DNA of 44,578 nucleotides from an uncultured Pelagibacteraceae bacterium. GTDB lineage: Bacteria > Pseudomonadota > Alphaproteobacteria > Pelagibacterales > AG-422-B15. The position numbers and the translations under genes were made by a program. Every line of letters begins with the position of its first letter. Position 1 is the stretch's first letter. Shown one piece after another: positions 24,602-32,726 of the stretch. The notes under the pieces were generated by a model that did not search any database, had not been told where the DNA came from, and worked only from the letters and a program-made list of their open reading frames with translations. The DNA lies in the NCBI GenBank assembly GCA_902518415.1, contig CABYGA010000010.1, forward strand, positions 1 to 44,578, read 5' to 3'.

Positions 24602-25787
24602 AGTAAATAAAGTTGTTCTTGCTTACTCAGGTGGGCTCGATACATCCGTTATATTAAGATGGCTTAAAGAAACCTACTCGTGCGAGGTAGTTACGTTTAC
24701 CGCAAACTTAGGCCAAGATGAAGATTATGATTTGGTTGAGAAAAAAGCAACTCAGCAAGGTGTCAAAGAAATATTCATTGAAGATCTCAAGGAAGAGTTT
24801 GTCCGTGATTATGTATTCCCGATGTTTAGAGCTAATCCACTTTATGAAGGCTACTATCTTTTAGGCACATCTATTGCAAGACCTCTGATTGCACAAAAAC
24901 AAATTGAAATTGCAAACAAAGTAGGGGCTGACGCTGTATCGCATGGTGCAACAGGCAAAGGTAACGATCAAATTAGGTTTGAGTTAGGTTATTATTACCA
25001 TAAACCAGATATTAAAATCATCAGTCCATGGAGAGAGTGGGATCTTACATCTCGAACATCCTTGGTTGAGTATGCTGATCAACACGGCATTGAGATTGCC
25101 AAAGATAAAAGAGGCGAACAACCTTTCAGTATTGATGAAAATGTTTTGCACTCTTCTGCTGAGGGTAAAGTCCTTGAAGATCCATGGGAGGAAGCTCCTG
25201 ATTATGTATATACAAGATCTGTATCACCAGAAGATGCTCCGGATACTCCAGAAGAGATTGCTATTGAGTTTAAACAAGGCGATGCCTGCGCTTTAAACGG
25301 ACAGAGCATGACACCCTTTGAATTGTTGAAAGCCTTGAATGAGATGGGCGGAAAACATGGCATTGGTAGGGTCGATTTGGTTGAAAACAGATACATTGGT
25401 ATGAAATCGAGGGGCATATACGAAACACCTGGTGGAACAATCCTATATCACGCTCACAGAGCCATAGAAAGCATCACATTAGACAAAGAGGCAGCACATA
25501 TGAAAGATGAACTATCTCCTAAATATGCAGAGCTAGTCTACAACGGCTACTGGTTTTCACCAGAAAGAGAAATGATGCAATCCCTGATTGATAAATCACA
25601 AGAAAATGTAGAAGGTAAAGTCAGACTAAAACTCTATAAAGGTAATGCCATGATTACAGGCCGTGAATCCTCAATGAGTTTATACAATCCTAATCTAGCA
25701 ACTTTTGAGTCAGATAATATTTATTCTCAAAAAGACGCTGAAGGCTTCATCAAATTGAATGCTTTGAGACTAAGAGAAAAAAAGTGA
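24594..25787 (+). CDS. argG: Argininosuccinate synthase
   Basis: ArgG joins citrulline and aspartate with ATP in arginine synthesis. The 397-residue protein opens with the PP-loop [18 protein letters not shown], and contains [15 protein letters not shown], the citrulline and aspartate binding region, and ISPWREW. The length and the absence of gaps against the family make this secure. It overlaps rlmN by 8 bp, so expression is probably coupled. Two unrecognised genes follow in the same direction after a 55-bp gap. Confidence 0.97.
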   Translation: MDKVNKVVLAYSGGLDTSVILRWLKETYSCEVVTFTANLGQDEDYDLVEKKATQQGVKEIFIEDLKEEFVRDYVFPMFRANPLYEGYYLLGTSIARPLIAQKQIEIANKVGADAVSHGATGKGNDQIRFELGYYYHKPDIKIISPWREWDLTSRTSLVEYADQHGIEIAKDKRGEQPFSIDENVLHSSAEGKVLEDPWEEAPDYVYTRSVSPEDAPDTPEEIAIEFKQGDACALNGQSMTPFELLKALNEMGGKHGIGRVDLVENRYIGMKSRGIYETPGGTILYHAHRAIESITLDKEAAHMKDELSPKYAELVYNGYWFSPEREMMQSLIDKSQENVEGKVRLKLYKGNAMITGRESSMSLYNPNLATFESDNIYSQKDAEGFIKLNALRLREKK

Positions 25788-25842
25788 TTTTTTAAGCCAT
25801 AATAGTGGCGTATTGATATAAGAAATTATACCAAAACAAGTA

Positions 25843-26454
25843 ATGAAATTTATTATAAAATTTATATTCATACTCAATATAATTAATTCGGCTCATGCAC
25901 TCCCAACTTATGAGAGTGCTCTTGATATGTATGATGATAATGATTGTCTTACAGAAAAAAGTAGATCAGTTGTAATAGAATGGATCGTAGTTGATAATTA
26001 CCGAATTGAATTCTTTCATTTACCCGATAGCGAAAAAGTTGGTTATTGGAAAGAGCATTGTCATTATCAAAGAATGCAAATACTTGATTTAAAAACTGAA
26101 GAAGTTGTATCAATCAAACTTGGAAGATTTCAGCCAATCTATAAAAATTTGAAGCAAGAAAAGTATTTATTTATTCAAAACTTGGATAGTCCTACCTCAT
26201 CTAAATTTTCGGGGTGGTATTTTGATGAGGATGGTCCTAAAGAAGTTTTTAGCCTGACTACAAGAGGAAAATATTCATTGGTTTCTGAAAACTCCATTGA
26301 AGTTTATGAAATAAAACCCCATCCGGATGGAAATTCATATTGGAATTGTGCTATGTCAATTCAGCCCTATAATATCTATAGATATGTCCTAAGTCCAACA
26401 GGTCATATAAAAGAATTAGCTAAAGAAGGGCCAATAAAAGATGAATGTTTATAG
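25843..26454 (+). CDS. Secreted protein of unknown function
   Basis: I do not recognise this 203-residue protein. It has a signal peptide ending near AHA-LP (residue 19), so it should be periplasmic or extracellular. The mature part has four cysteines (NDCLTE, EHCHYQ, WNCAMS, DECL), and is rich in aromatic residues and short hydrophobic segments of likely beta structure. No good ribosome-binding site precedes the ATG. It stands between argG and another unrecognised gene 18 bp downstream. The two form an AT-rich pair of orphans between housekeeping genes. Confidence 0.7.
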   Translation: MKFIIKFIFILNIINSAHALPTYESALDMYDDNDCLTEKSRSVVIEWIVVDNYRIEFFHLPDSEKVGYWKEHCHYQRMQILDLKTEEVVSIKLGRFQPIYKNLKQEKYLFIQNLDSPTSSKFSGWYFDEDGPKEVFSLTTRGKYSLVSENSIEVYEIKPHPDGNSYWNCAMSIQPYNIYRYVLSPTGHIKELAKEGPIKDECL

Positions 26455-26472
26455 AAATAAATTAGTTTTTTA

Positions 26473-27576
26473 ATGTCAAATGAAGACTTAACAATCAAGA
26501 GTGCACAAAAGGTATTTAAACCTATTCCTCATCCATTCTTTGTAGAAATATCAAATCATATTGCTTACTCTTTCTACTATGATGAGCGTAATTTGCTTTT
26601 CTATGCTCAAAAAATTTCAATTGGAACAAAATTAAGACCATTATACCAGAGAGAAGATTATAAATTTTACTTTCACTACAGTGATGAAAAGACAGCATTC
26701 ATGATAAATACATCTTATGGATCAAAATTTGTGAAATACAAAAACTACTTTATTGATACAAAGCCACCACTACTATATAGGGTAATTATATTAGAAGATG
26801 AATACGAATTTGATCGTTCACTTTTGGATAATCAACTTGAAAAGTTTGCAGATGCCGGACTTGTTGTTGAAAAATTTGAGTCAGAGCTTTTTTTATTTTT
26901 CGATAATGAATTTAATTTAGTGAAAAAAGTAAGGTTTATGATTCCAAATAATTTAAGCACTTATAAAGAATATAAATTGAAAATAGATGAAAAAAATTAT
27001 TCAGATATAGTTCAAGAAAATCTTATAAATGAATACGGATACGAATACCCCGGACGGTTGTATAATACTTATATAAAAGAATCTATAGATGAAGGATATT
27101 TGGTTCAAGCTAGTATTCGTGCGTGGGCTGCGTCACGAAATATAAGAAAATATACAAGCGAGGAGATGGATAATATAAGATTAAAATTTATGGGAAAGCT
27201 GTCTCAAAATAGTGAATCTAATAATAAAATTATTAACATACATATTAATAATAAAAATCGTGAAATTAATTTAAGAGCTACTTCTGCTTTAAATCATTTA
27301 ACAGAAGAAGATATACATGCATTGAATGATTTAGTTTCTAATTATTTAAAGAAAAACACGGGTCTATTTAAAAAATCCGTTTTAGGATCTGAGATTTTGA
27401 CAAACGTTACAGGCAGCATGAAACATAATGCTAAAATTAGAGATATGTTTGCTCGTATTAAAACAGAAAATCATCAAAAATTTATCACCTACGGTCTAGG
27501 CGATCTCTTGTCACAGATTGGATATAATGCTGAACCAGCATTAATGATGCAACAAGATTTTAAAATGATTAAATAA
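26473..27576 (+). CDS. Protein of unknown function
   Basis: This 367-residue protein matches no family I know. It has no signal peptide and no membrane segment, so it is probably cytoplasmic. It is rich in Lys, Asn, Tyr and Phe. The first half looks mostly beta (many alternating aromatic stretches such as NHIAYSFYYDERNLLFYAQK), the last 130 residues mostly helical (NHLTEEDIHALNDLVSNYLK, then KIRDMFARIKTE). The start has no clear ribosome-binding site. It follows the secreted orphan by 18 bp and converges on folD. Its complete, unbroken frame and clean boundaries argue that it is a real gene. Confidence 0.65.
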   Translation: MSNEDLTIKSAQKVFKPIPHPFFVEISNHIAYSFYYDERNLLFYAQKISIGTKLRPLYQREDYKFYFHYSDEKTAFMINTSYGSKFVKYKNYFIDTKPPLLYRVIILEDEYEFDRSLLDNQLEKFADAGLVVEKFESELFLFFDNEFNLVKKVRFMIPNNLSTYKEYKLKIDEKNYSDIVQENLINEYGYEYPGRLYNTYIKESIDEGYLVQASIRAWAASRNIRKYTSEEMDNIRLKFMGKLSQNSESNNKIINIHINNKNREINLRATSALNHLTEEDIHALNDLVSNYLKKNTGLFKKSVLGSEILTNVTGSMKHNAKIRDMFARIKTENHQKFITYGLGDLLSQIGYNAEPALMMQQDFKMIK

Positions 27577-27596
27577 ATTTTCTTATCATTGGAAGA

Positions 27597-28484
27597 CTAT
27601 GATTGTTGCCTAAAAGCAGCATCCACTGTGTTTTTCAATAAACATGCGATTGTCATAGGTCCAACGCCACCTGGGACTGGAGTAATTGCTGAAGCTACGC
27701 TTAATACTTCATCAAAATCAACATCACCAACAAGTTTTGTTTTACCTGGATTTTCTGGATGATCTACACGATTGATGCCAACATCAATAACGATCGCACC
27801 TTCTTTAATCCAATCTTTTTTAACCATCAGTGGTCTTCCCACCGCCGCAACAACAATATCAGCTTGCCTGGTAAGCTCTTCAATATTTCTTGTTTTCGAA
27901 TGAACAATAGTCACTGTGCAAGACTCCTCTAAAAGCAATTGTGCCATAGGTTTCCCAACGATATTGGATCTGCCAATAATGACAGCGTGCATTCCCTTAA
28001 GATCAGCAACAGATCTTTTTAACATCAGATAGCAGCCAAGAGGAGTGCACGGTGTAAATGTTTTATTTAAGAGTTCACCTCCAATTGAGTTTCTGCCAAC
28101 ATTAACTGCATGAAATCCATCTGCATCTTTAATAGGATCAATTGAATCAATGATTGCTCTTGAGTCTATATGTGATGGCAGTGGTAATTGAACCAATATA
28201 CCGTTCACTTTATCATCTTTATTGAGGTCATCAATAAGCTTCAATAAATCAGTCTCAGCAACGCTTGTATCTAAAAAATGGTCTTCTACATTCATACCAA
28301 TTTCTTTAGCCATTTTTGTTTTAGTCTTTACATAAACTTGACTAGCTGGATCTTCGCCCACTAAGACAACTGCAAGGGTTGGAACTTTATTAAAATCTTT
28401 TTTGAAACCCTCAACTTTTACTGCAGTTTCTGCACGCAGATCAGCTGCAATTTTTTTTCCATCAATGAGTTTATTTTCATCCAT
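27597..28484 (-). CDS. folD: Methylenetetrahydrofolate dehydrogenase/cyclohydrolase FolD
   Basis: FolD oxidises 5,10-methylene-THF and hydrolyses the product to 10-formyl-THF, supplying one-carbon units for purines and formyl-methionine. The 295-residue protein has the catalytic [14 protein letters not shown] segment with its lysine, VQLPLPSH, the dinucleotide-binding [14 protein letters not shown], and [11 protein letters not shown]. It is the last gene of the long minus-strand run and lies 3 bp after yggT. PurH, a consumer of 10-formyl-THF, begins at 44325. Confidence 0.97.
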   Translation of the reverse strand: MDENKLIDGKKIAADLRAETAVKVEGFKKDFNKVPTLAVVLVGEDPASQVYVKTKTKMAKEIGMNVEDHFLDTSVAETDLLKLIDDLNKDDKVNGILVQLPLPSHIDSRAIIDSIDPIKDADGFHAVNVGRNSIGGELLNKTFTPCTPLGCYLMLKRSVADLKGMHAVIIGRSNIVGKPMAQLLLEESCTVTIVHSKTRNIEELTRQADIVVAAVGRPLMVKKDWIKEGAIVIDVGINRVDHPENPGKTKLVGDVDFDEVLSVASAITPVPGGVGPMTIACLLKNTVDAAFRQQS

Positions 28485-28487
28485 AAT

Positions 28488-28781
28488 TTACAATGCGATT
28501 GTCATATAAAAATATTCATAAAGCAGATTTCTAATAAAGTATAAAATCAAAATCAAGACCACTGGAGATATGTCAATCCCACTAAGATTTGGCAAAAAAT
28601 TTCTTATAGGATTAAGTAATGGATCGGTTAACTTTTTTGTTCCATAATAAACAGCAATAATAATTCTATTCTGAGTATTAAAGATATTCATAGCTATCAA
28701 CCAACTGAAAATGACATTGATGATCAATACCCATATATAAAGATTAATAACTTGATCAAAGAGAATGATGAGTGAATTCAT
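28488..28781 (-). CDS. yggT: YggT family membrane protein
   Basis: This 97-residue protein has two hydrophobic segments and the YggT pattern INLYIWVLIINVIFSWLIA, then LTDPLLNPIRNFLPNLSGIDISPVVLILIL. YggT proteins have an ill-defined role, linked with osmotic tolerance and, in some bacteria and plastids, membrane organisation. The start overlaps the amidotransferase gene by 4 bp, and folD follows after 3 bp. Confidence 0.92.
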   Translation of the reverse strand: MNSLIILFDQVINLYIWVLIINVIFSWLIAMNIFNTQNRIIIAVYYGTKKLTDPLLNPIRNFLPNLSGIDISPVVLILILYFIRNLLYEYFYMTIAL

Positions 28782-29476
28782 GAATTAATATCTTTCAATA
28801 AGTAGTTATCTAAAAAAGAGTCTAACCATAAATTTATTTTTTTACCATGTTTAAGTCGATGAATAAGTTGTTCACGTCGATTTTGTGCACCTTTTTCTTT
28901 CAGCATATAACCTGCATAATACAACCAACGAAGATGCATCTTTAAATTAACTTCAGGATGAAATTGAATAGCTAAAGCATTTTTATATCGAAATGCCTGT
29001 TCCCTGAATAGATCACCCTTAGCTAGAATTTCACATGACTTGGGCACAGTAAAACCTTCTCGATGCCACTGGAAAAACTTTTTCTGACTTTGGAACATCT
29101 TATGGCCGTCTCCTGTGGGATTGATGTCAAAAAAACCAATTTCAAGTGTAAGGTCATGAGATTTTTGAACTGATCCCCCAAGGTTCTTGGCCAGCATTTG
29201 AGCACCTAAACATATTCCCAGAAACGGCTTATTGGACTCAAGCACTTTAGAAATCCAGTCTATCTCGTATTTTATATAATCGAGATCATCATTAGCACTC
29301 GGTGGTCCACCATAGATGACCGCTAGATCATGGTCATCCATATTGTCTGGAAGTTTTTCACCAATTACTGGCCTTCTGACATCTAGTGTGTAACCACGCT
29401 TTCTTAACTTAATACCAACATCACCAGTGCTTGATCTTGGTTGATGAACGACCATTAATGCAGTTTTTTTACTCAT
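28778..29476 (-). CDS. Class I glutamine amidotransferase domain protein
   Basis: The 232-residue protein is a stand-alone GATase1. The nucleophile is C89 in PFLGICLGAQMLA, the oxyanion region is GGPPSANDD, and the catalytic His and Glu are H173 and E175 in QFHPEVN. Such proteins resemble GMP-synthase-like amidotransferases or gamma-glutamyl hydrolases acting on unknown amides. No synthetase domain is attached. A family helical tail of about 45 residues after HPEVN is common in this subgroup. It is 16 bp after the SDR gene, and overlaps yggT by 4 bp. Confidence 0.88.
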   Translation of the reverse strand: MSKKTALMVVHQPRSSTGDVGIKLRKRGYTLDVRRPVIGEKLPDNMDDHDLAVIYGGPPSANDDLDYIKYEIDWISKVLESNKPFLGICLGAQMLAKNLGGSVQKSHDLTLEIGFFDINPTGDGHKMFQSQKKFFQWHREGFTVPKSCEILAKGDLFREQAFRYKNALAIQFHPEVNLKMHLRWLYYAGYMLKEKGAQNRREQLIHRLKHGKKINLWLDSFLDNYLLKDINS

Positions 29477-29492
29477 AGCTCAAGCTATGAAA

Positions 29493-30263
29493 CTACATCG
29501 CGCTTAAGCCACCATCAAGAACAATTTCTGCCCCTGTCATGAATTTAGACTCGTCAGATGCTAGATATAAAATGGCATACGATACATCATCTGTATCTCC
29601 AATTTTATTCATTGGAATTTGTCTAGCTAGTTTAGCAACCGCTTCATCTGCACCAAAAGCCTGCTTAATGGGATCAAGAATGGGCGTATTCACAAATGCT
29701 GGATGAACAGAATTGCAGCGAACCTCAAATCCTTTTTTTGCGCAAAATAGAGCGACAGATTTAGAGAGATGACGAACTCCTGCTTTTGAAGAATTATAAG
29801 CAGCAGTATTCCATCCTGCAACTATACCTGAAATCGATGAGATATTAATAATTGAGCCATGACCATACTCACCCATAACTGGAACAGCATATTTACATCC
29901 AAGAAAAACACTATCAAGGTTCACTTGATGTACTTTTTTCCAGATATCAAAATCTGTTGAAACGACATCAGCGCCTAGACTAATGCCTGCACTGTTCACT
30001 AATATGTTAATTTTACCATGGTCACTCTCAGTTTTATTAATTAATTCAATCCAAGACTCTTCTTGGGTAACGTCATGAAATATAGCTTGAAATTGTGTCT
30101 CACTAAAATCACTTAAGCGCTCTGACATTGAATCTAATACTTCACGGTTTACATCTGTGAGAATAACTTTTGCACCTTCCTCAAGAAGCTTACGTGCCGC
30201 AGCAAATCCAAGTCCAGAAGCTGCACCAGTTATAATTGCAACTTTGTCCTGTACTCGTCCCAT
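29493..30263 (-). CDS. Classical short-chain dehydrogenase/reductase (FabG-like)
   Basis: The 256-residue SDR has TGAASGLG (12-19), an aspartate-containing ILTDVNRE after strand 2 that indicates NAD rather than NADP, NSAGIS, and the catalytic S143, Y156 and K160 (YNSSK). The C-terminal YLASDESKFMTGAEIVLDGG is typical of cyclopentanol, 3-hydroxysteroid and similar alcohol dehydrogenases; the exact substrate cannot be read from sequence. One base separates it from the stop of the upstream Ycf48-like gene, so it is very likely co-expressed with the DUF1302/DUF1329 cluster. Confidence 0.9.
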   Translation of the reverse strand: MGRVQDKVAIITGAASGLGFAAARKLLEEGAKVILTDVNREVLDSMSERLSDFSETQFQAIFHDVTQEESWIELINKTESDHGKINILVNSAGISLGADVVSTDFDIWKKVHQVNLDSVFLGCKYAVPVMGEYGHGSIINISSISGIVAGWNTAAYNSSKAGVRHLSKSVALFCAKKGFEVRCNSVHPAFVNTPILDPIKQAFGADEAVAKLARQIPMNKIGDTDDVSYAILYLASDESKFMTGAEIVLDGGLSAM

Positions 30264-30264
30264 T

Positions 30265-31395
30265 TTATCCTAAATCTACTGTGAAATAACTATCCTGAGA
30301 AGTTGAGTCTTCTGAAGTAAAATTTTCATAGCACTCTGACATACTGTGCTTACGAAAACCATTTTCACCTGCTAATAAAAACTCATCACTTCCAAGATAT
30401 ACAATTGATGTATTGCTTAAACGATCAGATCTTACGCAGGTTTCAATATTTTTCTTTCTGAATAGATCAACTACTGAAACAGAGCCACCATTACCGCTTA
30501 TGGCGATACGTCCATCATCTAATATAATGGCATTGGTTAAACTATTTTTTGAACCAATGTATAATCTGTCAAAACCAAGGGTCTTGCACTCACCTGAATA
30601 TATTCCTGTTTCATAACAAGCAAGAGTTGTGATCTTATCACTGGGTATAACATCATCAGGTCCATAATCATTTATTAAAGTGAGATTGCCTGACATACCT
30701 AATAAAAGTGATTGTCCCTCATCGACCTTAATTCCTGCCCAATAGGAACCTTCATAACCTGTCTCTACAGAAAGCCAGCTAAGACCTCTGTCGTCTGAAA
30801 GATAGTATTTTCCTAATTCACCTACTGCGTAAGCTTCATTCATTGCTGACTTCCTCCACATCTGAGAATCAGCATAAGCAAAATTTAAATGAGGTTGAAA
30901 CTCATCATCGTCTACGAATAAATAACCCCAACTCTTTCCACCATCAGAAGTTCTCAGTGACAAAGCAAAGGCGCCCAATGCAATTCCATCATTTTCATCA
31001 AACATATGGATAGATAGCAAAGGCGCATCCCAATCAATATCTTCATACTGCTTAACCCAGGTCTTGCCATAATCATTTGAATGAAGAATAACTGCATCAT
31101 GACCAACTACCCAACACGATTTTTTAGTAGGACAGCTCAAGTCTGTAATTGTGCTAGTGTAAGGAACACTCTCTGCTTGAGTCCAAGTATCTCCTAAGTC
31201 ATCAGAATAAATTATAATCCCGTGTTCACCAGCAGCATAAATTCGATCATCAACTTTTTGCATAGCATTGATTAAAGATTTTTCCGCAAGGGCTGATTGC
31301 GCAGCAAATCCTGATCCATAATTAAAGTTAGAAGAGGAAACAGAACTAATGGGTAATAGAAAAAGTGTACCTAGTAATATAAAAATTCGGAACAT
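30265..31395 (-). CDS. Ycf48-like BNR-repeat beta-propeller, exported
   Basis: The 376-residue protein has a signal peptide (MFRIFILLGTLFLLPISSVSS) and repeated BNR/Asp-box motifs: SDDLGDTW, SNDYGKTW, TSDGGKSW and SDDRGLSW, spaced as blades of a beta-propeller. It resembles the Ycf48-like proteins that accompany DUF1302 and DUF1329 genes in many proteobacteria, not the photosystem factor itself. Its start is only 17 bp downstream of a strong stem-loop, and I see no clear ribosome-binding site. Its location should be periplasm or outer membrane. Its role in the system is unknown. Confidence 0.87.
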   Translation of the reverse strand: MFRIFILLGTLFLLPISSVSSSNFNYGSGFAAQSALAEKSLINAMQKVDDRIYAAGEHGIIIYSDDLGDTWTQAESVPYTSTITDLSCPTKKSCWVVGHDAVILHSNDYGKTWVKQYEDIDWDAPLLSIHMFDENDGIALGAFALSLRTSDGGKSWGYLFVDDDEFQPHLNFAYADSQMWRKSAMNEAYAVGELGKYYLSDDRGLSWLSVETGYEGSYWAGIKVDEGQSLLLGMSGNLTLINDYGPDDVIPSDKITTLACYETGIYSGECKTLGFDRLYIGSKNSLTNAIILDDGRIAISGNGGSVSVVDLFRKKNIETCVRSDRLSNTSIVYLGSDEFLLAGENGFRKHSMSECYENFTSEDSTSQDSYFTVDLG

Positions 31396-31411
31396 AAGCT
31401 TTTATAAAAAT

Positions 31412-31444
31412 AAAACCCGACTTAAAAAATTCAAGTCGGGTTTT
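31412..31444 (-). terminator. Intrinsic terminator between the DUF1329 and Ycf48-like genes
   Basis: AAAACCCGACTT and AAGTCGGGTTTT form a perfect 12-bp stem around a 9-base loop. On the minus strand the stem is followed by TTTTATTTTTAT, so it fits a terminator for the DUF1302-DUF1329 transcript. The next gene starts 17 bp further on, leaving no space for a separate promoter, so the stem-loop probably acts as a partial terminator or as an RNA-stability element. Confidence 0.85.
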
Positions 31445-31474
31445 ATGTTAAAAGTTGTTAAAGGTAAAGTTGTT

Positions 31475-32704
31475 TTACCTTGCGTAACGTCTTAAACCAT
31501 CTGGTGTGTAGAAGCTAACTGCTTTTTCCTCACCATTAAAGATTGGCGGTGACGGCTGAATTGCTACACCCATGATATTACCACCAGAATACGTTCTTGT
31601 AGCAAAGTCAAAAGTGTATTCACCTTGAACGTTACAAATGTCTTCAGACATCATTCCAGTTCCACCCAATCCACCAACTACATGCGTTTGCATATATGTA
31701 CGCATTAACTCTTGATTACCATCGTACATATCTTGGTACATAAGAAGTCCTGGCTGACCGTCTAAGAAGTAGAAAGTTCTAGACTCATAAAGATGTCTTT
31801 GACCTGGGCTTAATTGCGCATGAACAACATGCACATCATGTTCTTCAAATCTTACAAAATCAGGATTCAAATGACCAACGCCGTGAGTATCTGCAATTGG
31901 GTTATCAGCTAAAGCATCGTTCATAAATGGAACAATCATTTTTTGCTTACCTTCATAGGACCAATCGTATCGATCCTGCGCTCCGTTAAATCCACCAAAC
32001 TGGTCAACGGTAACAATACCACCACCAGCAGTTGTTAATGTGTCATAAGAAATGTTTGGCGCTCGTCGCACACGTCTTGTTGCAGGACTGTACTGCCATG
32101 CTTTACGTGGTTGCATATAACTATCAATAAAATCATGCACAAGAGTTACTGTGCCCGCACTTCTTGGTGGGCCTAAGTTTTTCTGCATGAACAATGCAAA
32201 TAAGTTTTTATCTGCATACATTGTTTTTGTTCTTGGGTTTGTAGGGAAAGAAATTGATGTTTCTTGTTGCCCTAAAGTAATTGAACCATCGGCTTTAACA
32301 TTTGTTGATGATTGAATTCTTTCAACTGCACTGATTTGACCCGCGTACATACGATAATTCCATACAAAGTGTTGAGCTTGACTTGGATCAGGGAAAGGTG
32401 TCTGACCAAAATTTGGAACCTCAATACCTTCATTATCGTTTACCATTGTACCATTAGATTGACTAATAGCTGCAATATCTGGATCTGTAGCACACGATGC
32501 ACTATTTTCTGAAACATCAATTCTATATGTGTCAGGATAAGTAGCAAACATGTTGATCTGACCTGGATTTAACATACCTGCATACTCAGCCACATTCGCA
32601 GATGTAACCGTGTACTTAACATGTCCATCAGCCATAGCTGATGATGAGAAAACTATCGCAGAAACGAGAGTTATCAGTAAGTTTTTTAGTCTTAAATTAA
32701 TCAT
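31475..32704 (-). CDS. DUF1329 family outer-membrane-associated protein
   Basis: From ATG 32704 the product has 409 residues with signal peptide MINLRLKNLLITLVSAIVFSS...AMA-DG. An extended frame from 32794 would overlap the DUF1302 gene and put 30 residues before the signal peptide, so I rejected it. AGGAGAGG precedes the ATG. The body has the DUF1329 pattern: YPDTYRIDVSEN, VWNYRMY, RAWQY-like KAWQYSPATRRVRRAPNISYD and RYDWSYEGKQKMIVPF. The fold is thought to be LolB/LppX-like, suited to hydrophobic ligands. It follows the DUF1302 gene by 22 bp, its standard partner. Confidence 0.9.
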   Translation of the reverse strand: MINLRLKNLLITLVSAIVFSSSAMADGHVKYTVTSANVAEYAGMLNPGQINMFATYPDTYRIDVSENSASCATDPDIAAISQSNGTMVNDNEGIEVPNFGQTPFPDPSQAQHFVWNYRMYAGQISAVERIQSSTNVKADGSITLGQQETSISFPTNPRTKTMYADKNLFALFMQKNLGPPRSAGTVTLVHDFIDSYMQPRKAWQYSPATRRVRRAPNISYDTLTTAGGGIVTVDQFGGFNGAQDRYDWSYEGKQKMIVPFMNDALADNPIADTHGVGHLNPDFVRFEEHDVHVVHAQLSPGQRHLYESRTFYFLDGQPGLLMYQDMYDGNQELMRTYMQTHVVGGLGGTGMMSEDICNVQGEYTFDFATRTYSGGNIMGVAIQPSPPIFNGEEKAVSFYTPDGLRRYAR

Positions 32705-32726
32705 TTTATTCTTGTCCTCTCCTAGA

